The position numbers and the translations under genes were made by a program. From IMG/VR virus record IMGVR_UViG_3300033141_001404, positions 1 through 34,219 of that record: 34,219 bases of DNA; one strand, given 5' to 3'. Within the stretch, counting starts at the first letter, position 1. Each line of letters opens with the position of its first letter. The notes below the pieces were generated by a model. It was given only the letters and a program-made list of their open reading frames with translations. It made no database searches and had not been told where the DNA came from. Positions 1 to 7,214 of the stretch are shown here, piece after piece. Source of the DNA: a virus.

Positions 1-112
1 AGCTACACCTGAAAGATTTTGTGACATAATGTCTCCTTATCTGTTTTAATATGGTTGATTGTTTTGTCATTTGGAGGTGTCCTTGACCGACTCAAGGCTC
101 AAAATGCAAATA
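1..112. repeat. Direct terminal repeat, left copy (112 bp)
   Basis: Bases 1-112 are identical to 34108-34219. The repeat holds the capsid gene's first codons, its ribosome site and part of its leader, so it cuts through one continuous locus. This is what a circular assembly with an overlap looks like; a real short terminal repeat of a linear virion genome is the alternative. Confidence 0.95.
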
Positions 113-177
113 CATTTGAACTATTGAAACAGAGCAGGCTCTTAAAGAGGTATCTGGAGTTTTAATATTCTGATACC

Positions 178-183
178 ATTATA
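178..183 (-). promoter_or_regulatory. Putative leftward promoter of the capsid operon (-10 box)
   Basis: Read on the - strand this is TATAAT preceded by TGT, an extended -10 element. No good -35 box is seen. A start near 171 would give the capsid mRNA a leader of about 145 nt, ending in the ribosome site AAGGAG before the ATG (25-27 here, equal to 34132-34134). Confidence 0.55.
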
Positions 184-196
184 ACATAAATCTAAT

Positions 197-219
197 TGAT
201 TAACTTAATCAGTTTTTTT
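197..219 (+). terminator. Palindrome TGATTAAcTTAATCA followed by T7: terminator or operator
   Basis: Bases 197-211 are a perfect 15-base palindrome about the central C, followed by seven T on the + strand. It could be a weak rightward intrinsic terminator. It also lies just upstream of the leftward -10 box, where a -35 element or operator would sit. The stem is all A/T except one pair, so a terminator role is uncertain. Confidence 0.4.
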
Positions 220-245
220 GATTTTTATTATTGTTTGTTTGTTGG

Positions 246-251
246 TATAAT
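246..251 (+). promoter_or_regulatory. Putative rightward promoter of the small-gene block (-10 box)
   Basis: TATAAT preceded by TGG (an extended -10 element), with a strongly T-rich tract upstream in place of a -35 box, as is usual for Campylobacterota housekeeping promoters. Transcription would start near 258, giving the 270 gene a very short leader. Confidence 0.65.
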
Positions 252-269
252 TAATGAAAAAGGGTTTAT

Positions 270-476
270 ATGATGACTATAAAAGATGTCAATGGTAAAT
301 GGGTTACTATAGAAGAGAACGAGGTAATTAAAAAACTATTAGACTCAACTTTGTTTGGGATAAACATTGATGCCATCCTTGAATTCAAAAAAGTAATGAT
401 GATGGAAGGATTTGGTGTTTCAATTTCAATAGATGATGTGAAGGAGTTTCATGCTAGAACTAATTCAAAGGATTAG
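270..476 (+). CDS. Hypothetical protein, 68 aa, first gene of inserted block
   Basis: I do not recognise this protein. It is small and acidic, with no Cys pairs and no membrane segment. The start ATG ATG follows an AAAAGGG ribosome site at good spacing and lies about 20 bases after the TATAAT box. It opens a five-gene block transcribed opposite to the flanking head genes, which suggests an accessory (moron-like) cassette. The next gene begins 4 bases after its stop. Confidence 0.7.
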   Translation: MMTIKDVNGKWVTIEENEVIKKLLDSTLFGINIDAILEFKKVMMMEGFGVSISIDDVKEFHARTNSKD

Positions 477-479
477 CAA

Positions 480-725
480 ATGTTTTTAGGAAGTATAATT
501 AGTGTCGTTGGTGGTGCAAGTGCGATTATGGAAGAAGATGTTGCTTTTAATAGTTCAATCAAAGATTTGCCAGAAGATATCAAAAATAAACTGATAAAGA
601 GTAGGAAAAAGGAACAAGAAAAAAGATTAAAACAACTACAGTTAGAAAAAAGCAAGAAAAAAGATAATGTGCCGTCTTATGGTGTTATAGGGTTTTTATT
701 TGGCTTTTTATTGGGTAGCAACTAA
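480..725 (+). CDS. Small membrane-associated protein, 81 aa
   Basis: Family not recognised. The first ~16 residues are hydrophobic and small (Gly/Ala/Ser-rich), the centre (about 30-62) is very Lys/Glu-rich and probably helical, and the C-terminus (about 66-79) is a short Gly/Phe/Leu hydrophobic segment. That looks like a peripheral or doubly anchored membrane peptide. An AAAGGA ribosome site precedes the start. The stop overlaps the next ATG as TAATG, so the two are translationally coupled. Confidence 0.65.
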   Translation: MFLGSIISVVGGASAIMEEDVAFNSSIKDLPEDIKNKLIKSRKKEQEKRLKQLQLEKSKKKDNVPSYGVIGFLFGFLLGSN

Positions 726-946
726 TGCTAGAACTAATCCGAAAGATTAAACTATACACAGAGGCAGGGATTATCCTTGAGCATATGTATTTGTTTGATG
801 AGGTCGAAGTAGCCTCTGATAAGTTGCTAAGTAGAGAAGAGTATAAGAAAACGAAAGGGTGGACTCTTTGGGGGTCTATGCAAGAACAAAACTACATGGA
901 TTATGCCATAGATATCGTAGGAATAGAAAATGCAAAACACATTTAA
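725..946 (+). CDS. Hypothetical protein, 73 aa
   Basis: Unrecognised soluble protein with a mixed charged sequence and a Trp/Tyr-containing segment near residues 46-58. The start overlaps the upstream stop (TAATG), and its own last codons overlap the next gene by 17 bases. Its cytoplasmic nature beside two membrane proteins suggests a multi-component accessory function, but no function can be assigned. Confidence 0.6.
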   Translation: MLELIRKIKLYTEAGIILEHMYLFDEVEVASDKLLSREEYKKTKGWTLWGSMQEQNYMDYAIDIVGIENAKHI

Positions 947-1148
947 ACTAGATAAAACATGGACGGCACTAACTATCATACTTTTCGTAGGTATTTCGCT
1001 CATGATGTATTGGAGTGGAAGTAGCGGAGAGGATATGCTTAGAGTCTTAGCTCTTATGTTTGTGATGTTCTTCTTTGTGTTGGGGAGTGCTTTTTGGGTG
1101 GTGTTTCCTATTATGTGGGTGATTACACTTTTTAAGAAGGAGAAGTGA
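930..1148 (+). CDS. Two-pass inner-membrane protein, 72 aa
   Basis: Two clear hydrophobic helices (about residues 11-29 and 38-66) are joined by a short Ser/Gly/Asp loop and end in a Lys-rich tail. The size and topology fit a small inner-membrane protein such as a superinfection-exclusion or antiholin-like factor, but no family is recognisable. It overlaps both neighbours; its stop TGA overlaps the next ATG. Confidence 0.65.
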   Translation: MQNTFKLDKTWTALTIILFVGISLMMYWSGSSGEDMLRVLALMFVMFFFVLGSAFWVVFPIMWVITLFKKEK

Positions 1149-1390
1149 TGAGTAATACCATAGAAATACATTGTGATACCTGCAAGAGAACATATTGGTT
1201 TGGTCAAGGCAGAACATCAAACAGAATTAAACCACAAAATGTTACAGTATATAATCCTGAAAGATTAGGTGCATTTCTTTATGACCACAGAGGACATATC
1301 TTGTCAACTTCTGATAGTGATACAGGAGGTCAAGATGTGTATGAATATGAACCAGAAAGATATGACTATATAAAAGAGGAGTGGGATTAA
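1148..1390 (+). CDS. Hypothetical protein with N-terminal CxxC, 80 aa
   Basis: A GTG lies one codon upstream, but ATG at 1148 is preceded by AAGGAG at ideal spacing and couples to the upstream TGA, so I use it. The N-terminus has Cys-Asp-Thr-Cys, as in a half zinc knuckle, and the C-terminal third is Tyr/Glu/Asp-rich. Its stop overlaps the scaffold gene's stop tail-to-tail, and the overlap lies in the loop of a terminator-like hairpin. Confidence 0.65.
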   Translation: MSNTIEIHCDTCKRTYWFGQGRTSNRIKPQNVTVYNPERLGAFLYDHRGHILSTSDSDTGGQDVYEYEPERYDYIKEEWD

Positions 1391-1398
1391 CCCACTCC
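1378..1398. terminator. Hairpin spanning two convergent stop codons
   Basis: An 8-bp perfect stem, GGAGTGGG (1378-1385) with CCCACTCC (1391-1398), has loop ATTAA, which carries both stop codons. On the - strand the stem is followed by TCTTTTAT, a plausible U-run to end the leftward scaffold transcript. On the + strand the U-run is poor. It would keep head-operon and inserted-block transcripts from running into each other. Confidence 0.6.
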
Positions 1399-2070
1399 CA
1401 TCATATCAGCTTCCAATGCTTCAACCTTAGCTCTGTAAGCTGGGTCTATTGACATCTTACGCTCACCACTATTCTTGTCTATCGCAAATCTCATCTCGTT
1501 AAGAGTATCTTTGCTTACTGTCTGTGTCTGTTGTGCAGGTGCAGGTGATGTGCCTTGCATTTGCTTCATAAGACCTTCCATCATTTCAACACCTTTAGCA
1601 GAAGTTATCATACCTCCGAATGTATCCATCATCTCTTCACCTACTTGAGCCCTAGCCCAATCCGAAAGATTAGTGAGTCTTGTTTCTGCATCTTTGCCCA
1701 GTATTTCCTTTTGTTCTGTTACATAGGTTTCCTGTGCTTCCTTTGTGGCTTCCATATCCATTTGAACGATTGAGTTTAGAGCATCGTTATTGAGTTGGTT
1801 TTCTTTACCCCATGCTTGGAGTGCTTCGAGTCTTGGTGTAGTCTCAACACCTTCTGCCAATTCATAATTTTCTGGTGCTCCATCAAACCCTCCTAGTTTT
1901 TGTGAATAGCTCTTTTGTAGTTCTGAATATCCATCCTCTAGTGCTGATACACTGTCATACTTTCCATCTACATAACTAACGGTTTGTTCTGTTGCTTCTC
2001 CGTTGTTCTCTACTACTGTTTCTGTCTCAGTAGCGACTTGCTCTGAGGCTACTTGTGTTTCATCACTCAT
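1387..2070 (-). CDS. Capsid scaffolding (assembly) protein
   Basis: A 227-residue acidic, Gln/Glu/Thr-rich protein of low complexity at the N-terminus, helical in the middle, with a short basic C-terminal region (about 185-215). This is the profile of T7 gp9-type scaffolds. It would direct procapsid assembly and be released before DNA packaging. It lies after the portal and would normally sit directly before the capsid gene, which is next on the circle but separated by the inserted rightward block. AAGGAG precedes the ATG. Confidence 0.8.
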   Translation of the reverse strand: MSDETQVASEQVATETETVVENNGEATEQTVSYVDGKYDSVSALEDGYSELQKSYSQKLGGFDGAPENYELAEGVETTPRLEALQAWGKENQLNNDALNSIVQMDMEATKEAQETYVTEQKEILGKDAETRLTNLSDWARAQVGEEMMDTFGGMITSAKGVEMMEGLMKQMQGTSPAPAQQTQTVSKDTLNEMRFAIDKNSGERKMSIDPAYRAKVEALEADMMGVG

Positions 2071-2115
2071 AGGTATCTCCTTGCCAGTTTATCGAGGATA
2101 GGGCTCGTTTGTTTT

Positions 2116-2718
2116 CTAGAATATTGTTTTTTCCATCGCTCCGCTTGCTTGTGCAATCGTAATGTCTGTTGAAGAACTTGCTGTAGCATATAATTCCACA
2201 TAATCATCTACTACTAAATTGGCACTTGCTAAACGTAATATCGGAAATGGTGTTGAACCTTGCCCTGATAAAGTGATAGGTGTACCAAAAGGAGAACCAT
2301 TTTTATATATCTGCCATTCTATATCTACACTTACAGAATATGATATAAATGCTTCAAACCGTATCTTAAATACTCCGTCTAGTGTGACTATTGCTTTATC
2401 GTCTGCAATATTGCCTTCAACTCCTACCCCCTCTTGTATCATTAAAGTATCAAAGGTATTAACTTTGGTTGCAGATGTTCCTATGGTTTGTGGTGTCATA
2501 CTGTTACCTGTCATAACCATGAACCCTACTTCCCCAAGTATAGCTAGTGCTGCCTGAACAGATGCCGCGGATATACCTAGCCCTGCATCATCAAAAGATA
2601 CGTTGCCCCCGGTCATGTCGCTTTTCTTCTGCACTTTATGCGTGCTTGATGTCCCGCCTAAATAGATGGTATTTACACCGCCTGAGTTAAGTATCGTTTG
2701 TAATTCTTTATCTGCCAT
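2116..2718 (-). CDS. Putative head fibre / beta-rich virion protein
   Basis: A 200-residue Ser/Thr/Gly/Val-rich protein. The N-terminal ~60 residues look like a fibre shaft or particle-binding part. The rest (about 85-200) has the alternating hydrophobic pattern of a beta sandwich, resembling C1q/jelly-roll trimer domains on phage fibres. The position between a Bbp19-like gene and the scaffold argues for a head-exterior fibre or decoration. The start overlaps the upstream gene by 11 bases, with GGGAG ahead. The function is inferred from composition and context. Confidence 0.55.
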   Translation of the reverse strand: MADKELQTILNSGGVNTIYLGGTSSTHKVQKKSDMTGGNVSFDDAGLGISAASVQAALAILGEVGFMVMTGNSMTPQTIGTSATKVNTFDTLMIQEGVGVEGNIADDKAIVTLDGVFKIRFEAFISYSVSVDIEWQIYKNGSPFGTPITLSGQGSTPFPILRLASANLVVDDYVELYATASSSTDITIAQASGAMEKTIF

Positions 2719-2929
2719 GATTAATCTCCCTGAGTATGTCTTTTATAACGTCTGCTTGACCTTGTCTGTACGCTGTAGCCTCGAAAGTCTGTCCTTGGCT
2801 ATAAATGGGTCTATCTACATAAGCACGAGCAAGGTTCTCTAAACACTTCTTGCCTAGGTCTGTTTCAAATGTGCCAACTGTGATTTTGTGTATCTCATTG
2901 GATTTTCTTATTCTCTGTGCTTCGGTCAT
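2708..2929 (-). CDS. Bbp19-like phage protein
   Basis: A 73-residue protein matching the pattern of the Bbp19 family from Bordetella phage BPP-1: a central segment with Gly-Gln-Thr-Phe then Ala-Thr-Ala-Tyr-Arg-Gln-Gly-Gln and a final helix. These genes accompany portal genes in many podoviruses; their role is not well defined. The start overlaps the portal stop as ATGA. Confidence 0.6.
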   Translation of the reverse strand: MTEAQRIRKSNEIHKITVGTFETDLGKKCLENLARAYVDRPIYSQGQTFEATAYRQGQADVIKDILREINHGR

Positions 2930-4458
2930 GCTTGCTCCTCTGCAACTTGTGCTGCCGCCATCTCTTGTTGTTGCTGGGCTTGTTTCTGTCGCTGCTCTTG
3001 TCTTTGCATCTTCTCTTCCTCTGTCCGTTTGAACTTAGCAGGTAAACCTAAAATGTCTAACACTTCTGCCGGTACTTTCTCGACTGCAATTTCTTCATTG
3101 ACTAGCTCTGGTGGGAGGACTTGCATGTATTCCATAAACCTACCTATTGCAGCTAGTTGGCTTTCGTCTTGGCTTCTGCTCGATGGTGAAGTGAACTTGA
3201 TAGCTACTTCTTTGCCGTCTACTTTGAACTCTGCTATTTTACCTGCCTGTTTAAGCACATATACACATCGCGCTACAAGTCTTTCGAGTAACTCGTTTTG
3301 GATGCGTCCTGATGCACCTAGTGAACTCTTAGCCATATCTGCGTTACGAATACTCATCTCTGTAGCTGTCCTAACAGGTGACTCTTCTATGTTCCCGAAT
3401 GGCTTAGATATCATTATGCGTCTGATGTTGTCTTGTAGTGCTCTTATGTCATACTGGAGAACTTGATAATCTCCTGCGGGTGCTAGAGGTCTCAATGTTG
3501 GGTTATCATTAGCATTTGAGCCTACAGGTAAAACTGTACCAGGTTGCAATCGTACCGTGTAGGGGTTAATCACCCCATCATCTGTAGCCGTGTAGATTGG
3601 ATTTGCTGTGAAAGCTGCGGCTTTGAGGTGATCTTCTACCATTTTATTTAAGGTTTTAATATCTGGTAGGGCTCTCATTACTCTACCGCGACCCATTGTT
3701 TCACCAGGTATTGTAGACTCTCTGAATACTACCCAGGGGTTAGACTCTAGCGTTTGGTCTATAAGATAGTGCTTTTCTTCCTTGAATACTACTACGGAGT
3801 TGTATTTATCACCTTCTAAGTAGACACCCTCAAGGATTTCGACTTCTGTCGTGGGCTTGTCTTTGATGAGTTGTTTTAGCTTCTCATTGAGTTTTGCACC
3901 TTTCCATGTGGATGCTATGTCCTGTACTGGTATTTGAAACTCTCTAAATACCGTATCAACTATACCTTTGCTTGATTGTTCTAAGATTAACTCTGAGAGC
4001 GATACGCATCTAAAGTTAAGAGATGATTGTATTCCGTCTCCTGCTTCAACTATAACTGCACCTGTTGAGATACCCAAGTCTAAGAATGCTTCGTGAATTT
4101 GAGACGAGAAGTTGCTTGACTTGATGTGGTTAAACACAATGTCAGTAGTTTTCTCTAGGTATTCATTGACTGAGTCTTGTTCTTCTTCGGGAATGTCTGT
4201 ACCTACTTCTAGTTTCATCCAATTAAGATTTGGAGGTACTAATTCAAGTTCCATACGAGTAGCGAAGTCTTCTAGTGCGTCCTCTGCTGTAGAGTCAAAC
4301 ACATAGTCACGTTTCTTTGAGCCTTTACTCCATTTGTCTATGGTGTTACGTTGAGGCATGGCATAGCGGTAGCACTCTCTGATGTGGTGCTCCCATAAAG
4401 CTTTGTTTGCTTTAGCTGCACTAACACGCTTGATTAGTTTTTCATAACTAGAGCTCAT
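2926..4458 (-). CDS. Portal protein (head-tail connector)
   Basis: About 510 residues, the usual size for T7 gp8 / BPP-1-type connectors (head-to-tail connecting family). It would form the dodecameric ring at one capsid vertex through which DNA is packaged and ejected. The N-terminal region has the family pattern of aromatic/Arg-rich start, Pro-Gln-Arg and Phe-Asp-Ser-Thr, then long helical stretches. The C-terminus (after about 465) is Gln/Glu/Ala-rich coiled coil. An ATG lies 10 codons further upstream at 4488, but the ATG at 4458 has AAGGG at good spacing and overlaps the upstream stop by 11 bases, so I prefer 4458. Confidence 0.9.
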   Translation of the reverse strand: MSSSYEKLIKRVSAAKANKALWEHHIRECYRYAMPQRNTIDKWSKGSKKRDYVFDSTAEDALEDFATRMELELVPPNLNWMKLEVGTDIPEEEQDSVNEYLEKTTDIVFNHIKSSNFSSQIHEAFLDLGISTGAVIVEAGDGIQSSLNFRCVSLSELILEQSSKGIVDTVFREFQIPVQDIASTWKGAKLNEKLKQLIKDKPTTEVEILEGVYLEGDKYNSVVVFKEEKHYLIDQTLESNPWVVFRESTIPGETMGRGRVMRALPDIKTLNKMVEDHLKAAAFTANPIYTATDDGVINPYTVRLQPGTVLPVGSNANDNPTLRPLAPAGDYQVLQYDIRALQDNIRRIMISKPFGNIEESPVRTATEMSIRNADMAKSSLGASGRIQNELLERLVARCVYVLKQAGKIAEFKVDGKEVAIKFTSPSSRSQDESQLAAIGRFMEYMQVLPPELVNEEIAVEKVPAEVLDILGLPAKFKRTEEEKMQRQEQRQKQAQQQQEMAAAQVAEEQA

Positions 4459-4624
4459 ATTTTCCCTTTTCAAATTTCTTACATCCAAAGTCAGGAGGTG
4501 TTATTACTTCCGCATTTTTACCGCTTATTTTAGTGCAAACCCCGTCTTGATATTTCTTGAGTGGACGATACCAATACTTACAGTCAGCACAATTTACTTC
4601 TTCTGACCATTTTTCATTTGCCAT
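4448..4624 (-). CDS. Small zinc-ribbon-like protein, 58 aa
   Basis: A short gene filling the space before the portal. It has four Cys (12, 15, 30, 48) in CxxC...C...C order with aromatic residues after the first pair (KYWYR), consistent with a small zinc-binding fold. It overlaps the preceding gene's stop and the portal start by 11 bases each, which supports it as real and coupled. Function unknown. Confidence 0.65.
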   Translation of the reverse strand: MANEKWSEEVNCADCKYWYRPLKKYQDGVCTKISGKNAEVITPPDFGCKKFEKGKYEL

Positions 4625-4967
4625 CTTTTACCTCTTTCTTTTTGCGTGTATGTGGTTTTTTTAGTGTCTCGTCAATTTCTTTTCTATATTTTTTGTTACT
4701 CTCTTCTTGTAGCTTTAAGAGCTTGGTTGCTGTCATTGGTTTAGCTTCATCTGTAGAGTAGTCTTTTGGAGATTTGCTTAATATACCAATACCATTGATA
4801 GTCTCCCCTGCACTAAGCTTCATTACCTCTTTGCCGTCTGCATTAAGTATTCTTGCGTAAGAGCCTACTTTATACTTGCCCCTGAACGCTTCAAACGGTT
4901 GATTAGGTAGAAGAACCACATCATCACACTCTATGCCGTACAGCCTTGTATACTCATTGGTAAACAT
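4614..4967 (-). CDS. Hypothetical head-region protein, 117 aa
   Basis: Not recognised. The N-terminal ~70 residues look like a compact beta-rich domain, followed by a Lys/Glu-rich helix and a basic tail (about 95-117). GGAGG precedes the ATG, which couples with the upstream stop (TAATG). Lying between terminase and portal, it may be a minor head or packaging-related protein. Confidence 0.65.
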   Translation of the reverse strand: MFTNEYTRLYGIECDDVVLLPNQPFEAFRGKYKVGSYARILNADGKEVMKLSAGETINGIGILSKSPKDYSTDEAKPMTATKLLKLQEESNKKYRKEIDETLKKPHTRKKKEVKDGK

Positions 4968-5233
4968 TATGAGCCTCCTAGTAGTTGCCCGGTTGTGTCA
5001 CCTGTGATGCCTTGCTCTGTTCCACTTAGTAAAACGTTGCTTGACATCCTTGTTCGTCTCTCTTGTGCAGCTCTGTCTTGTTTTTCTTTTTCTGCTGCTA
5101 TCTTTTCTTCTTGTTTTTTAACTAACGCTGCTTGCTTTGCTGCATCTTTCTTCGCGTCTTGTGCTGCACTATATGAAGTAACAGCTCCTGCAACTCCTGC
5201 GACTGCTGCTATAATTGGTATTACGGGTGCCAT
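4967..5233 (-). CDS. Small virion-associated protein with N-terminal membrane helix, 88 aa
   Basis: An Ala/Val/Ile hydrophobic segment (about residues 4-22), then an Ala/Lys/Glu-rich coiled coil (about 25-60) and a Gly/Thr tail ending LLGGS. This resembles small internal or head proteins found near portals in podoviruses, but the family is not certain. AAAAGGA precedes the ATG, which overlaps the upstream stop. Confidence 0.6.
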   Translation of the reverse strand: MAPVIPIIAAVAGVAGAVTSYSAAQDAKKDAAKQAALVKKQEEKIAAEKEKQDRAAQERRTRMSSNVLLSGTEQGITGDTTGQLLGGS

Positions 5234-5568
5234 TAAAAAATCCTTTTTGTGATGAATGTTGGCAGAATATCTTTCATGTACTGCACCTCTGGATACGTTG
5301 CGAGTATGTATTTCAACCCTTTAGAGTAGGCTTTTACCCCTTGGTAAGAATTGTCACACCACGAATAACCCATGAATTTTGTGTTATTTATCACCATTAT
5401 ACAACAAAAAGCCATGATTTCATCAGCTTTATTGATACTTACTACATTTATGTGTTCGTTTGAGAAATAAGCATCAAAGTCCTCTTGGGTATAAACTGAG
5501 CTATTAATGGCTTTCATCTTGGCTTCTATGAAAGGTCTGATGCTGTCGTCCATCTCTTTGTATATCAT
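5233..5568 (-). CDS. Hypothetical protein, weakly GNAT / T7 gp13-like, 111 aa
   Basis: The middle of the protein (about 40-90) has a beta-beta-turn-helix pattern with Ile-Met-Ala-Phe-Cys-Cys and Trp-Cys-Asp-Asn followed by a Gly/Lys/Tyr helix. That faintly resembles the acetyltransferase-like fold of T7 gp13-type proteins (DUF2833). No acetyl-CoA loop is clear, so the assignment is tentative. It is coupled to the upstream micro-gene by an ATGA overlap. Confidence 0.5.
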   Translation of the reverse strand: MIYKEMDDSIRPFIEAKMKAINSSVYTQEDFDAYFSNEHINVVSINKADEIMAFCCIMVINNTKFMGYSWCDNSYQGVKAYSKGLKYILATYPEVQYMKDILPTFITKRIF

Positions 5569-5717
5569 CTTACAGAGAACCTTACTTCAGCTAGCTTTTG
5601 CCTTAGTCGGTTAACCTCATTATTAAGCTGTTTTGAGTGATTTACCTCCAAGAGATATGCCTCATAAATCTGCTCTTTAGTCCACTTGTCGAATATCTCC
5701 TGTTCTTCTTTAGTCAT
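5565..5717 (-). CDS. Small coiled-coil protein, 50 aa
   Basis: A short highly charged gene between the large terminase and the 5233-5568 gene. The sequence from about residue 12 on is a heptad-like helix (Leu/Ile/Val at regular spacing, many Glu/Lys/Asn). It overlaps the terminase stop (8 bases) and the next start (ATGA). Function unknown. Confidence 0.6.
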   Translation of the reverse strand: MTKEEQEIFDKWTKEQIYEAYLLEVNHSKQLNNEVNRLRQKLAEVRFSVR

Positions 5718-7026
5718 AGACACTCCAGTCGCTTGTACTTCCATGTGATTGTCTCCTATCTTGTTTACTTAATTGATCGTTCCAACTTAACGCGAAATAT
5801 CTCCATGCGTCAGCACCATGTGAAGCCCAATCATGTAAAGGCTTATCCTTAAATACATTATGCTTCTCGTCAAACTCTTTTCTATAGTTCTTTAGGCACT
5901 TAATACCATCTTTACAGTTCTCTGCATCAAACCATACTCGTCCTATGATGTTCCTACCTGCTTCTATGCCATCCATTAACCCTTTATTTGGCACAAGCCT
6001 GACATTGATACCCATCTTCCTAAGTGCCACTTCCCTGCTTTGCCCGGTACTAAGCTCTCTTACTCTTATATCATGTGGGAAATAGTGCCCTTCAAATACA
6101 AAGTCATGTGTATCTCTTAGATCATGTAACCAATTCACATAGTGTCTAAGCCCTTCCCCGCTATTCTCATAGTATGCAACTGCTCTCAGTTCGTTGCCAT
6201 GTGCCTGTATAACCCAAATACTTGTTGCATCTGCAATCCCTAAATCCCAATAAGAGAATGTTTTAAGCGTTGGTTCTATAGGTACATCTGTTATGCGTCC
6301 TGCTTTGGCTGCTACATTCATTTGTTTAATGTAGTATGCTCCCTCTATATCCATATCATCCCATGAACCGTCTAGCCATTGTTCTCTAAGCCCAGGAGGT
6401 AAACTCTCTAAGTATTTAAGATACCCTGGGTCTGCATCCATTAAATGAATATTGTCTCTTATGGTGGCAGGTATGTAAATCCTAGTCTTGCCGTCCACTT
6501 CAAACTTTATGCCGTGTGGTTTGTTGTCAATGTGAAATCTCTCTTTTACCCATTCGTGTCCTTGTCCTCCGGGGTTAGTGGTTAGGAATACTTGTGTATT
6601 AATGCCGGGAACCGTTGATCTAAGTGAGCCTAGTAGTTTCTCATATAGTTTTTCTGTGGGTATGTGTGTGACTTCTTCCATAAGTAGGCGATGTATTTCC
6701 CATCCTTGATACTTGGTGTAAGCGTCTGGTGTTGCTAGGTGTCCCGTGTAGATGGTTGCACCTGATGGGAAAGTGATTACTGTAGGGTTTCCTGCTAGTT
6801 TTGCTCCGAGTGGAGTGTATTTTGTTCTCGCTCTATCCACAAAGTCTGCTAAGTCTGTTGCATTACGCCTAATAACGAGTTGTCTTAGTGCTTTGTTGTC
6901 TATGTCATAGAGTAGCCATTGTAAAGCTGAGTCTGTTTTGCCGCCGCCTCTTGAACCTCCGAACAAAACCTCATCTGCTGTAGTTTCTAGTGATAGTTCT
7001 TGTTTAGGGGTTGGCTTCCATGTCAT
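5710..7026 (-). CDS. terL: Terminase large subunit (packaging ATPase-nuclease)
   Basis: A 438-residue motor that pumps DNA into the procapsid through the portal and cuts concatemers. Walker A is GGSRGGGKT (23-31). A Walker B-type strand, LLMEEVTH (114-121), carries the acidic pair E117/E118. A coupling-type segment, TTNPGG, follows near 150. The RNase H-like nuclease half has the acidic motif WDLGIAD (about 265) and a C-terminal GADAWRYF. The start overlaps the upstream stop as ATGA. Confidence 0.95.
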   Translation of the reverse strand: MTWKPTPKQELSLETTADEVLFGGSRGGGKTDSALQWLLYDIDNKALRQLVIRRNATDLADFVDRARTKYTPLGAKLAGNPTVITFPSGATIYTGHLATPDAYTKYQGWEIHRLLMEEVTHIPTEKLYEKLLGSLRSTVPGINTQVFLTTNPGGQGHEWVKERFHIDNKPHGIKFEVDGKTRIYIPATIRDNIHLMDADPGYLKYLESLPPGLREQWLDGSWDDMDIEGAYYIKQMNVAAKAGRITDVPIEPTLKTFSYWDLGIADATSIWVIQAHGNELRAVAYYENSGEGLRHYVNWLHDLRDTHDFVFEGHYFPHDIRVRELSTGQSREVALRKMGINVRLVPNKGLMDGIEAGRNIIGRVWFDAENCKDGIKCLKNYRKEFDEKHNVFKDKPLHDWASHGADAWRYFALSWNDQLSKQDRRQSHGSTSDWSVYD

Positions 7027-7214
7027 TGATTGTCTTTATTCTCTTCTATTAGTTTTATCAAATCAAGTATCTTTTCAACATCTTCATTTGTCATAAGTGA
7101 CATATACAGTGCTGTTTCATATACTGTTGGCATTCTTCCATGCTTATCACATAATTCATCTACACTAAACCTATACAGCTTTGTATTATCTTCAAACCCT
7201 TGTTGTGATACCAT
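7023..7214 (-). CDS. Hypothetical protein between terminase subunits, 63 aa
   Basis: A small acidic helical protein with no recognised domain. It couples to the small terminase stop (TAATG) and to the large terminase start (ATGA). The constant position between the two subunits suggests a packaging accessory role, but this is context only. Confidence 0.65.
   Translation of the reverse strand: MVSQQGFEDNTKLYRFSVDELCDKHGRMPTVYETALYMSLMTNEDVEKILDLIKLIEENKDNQ

Larger units (their letters stand above)
113..269. other. Divergent promoter region between capsid gene and inserted gene block
   Basis: No gene lies here. It contains a leftward extended -10 promoter for the capsid gene, a 15-base palindrome followed on the + strand by seven T, and a rightward extended -10 promoter for the 270-1390 block. 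Within the capsid leader (28 to about 171, read leftward) small hairpins can form: a CCTTGA/TCAAGG stem near 81-97 and an AGAGC/GCTCT stem near 131-142. Confidence 0.7.

Noticed and set aside
2116-2718. Diversity-generating retroelement target, because the portal region resembles phage BPP-1
   Set aside because: No reverse transcriptase gene and no template/variable repeat pair were found anywhere in the window.
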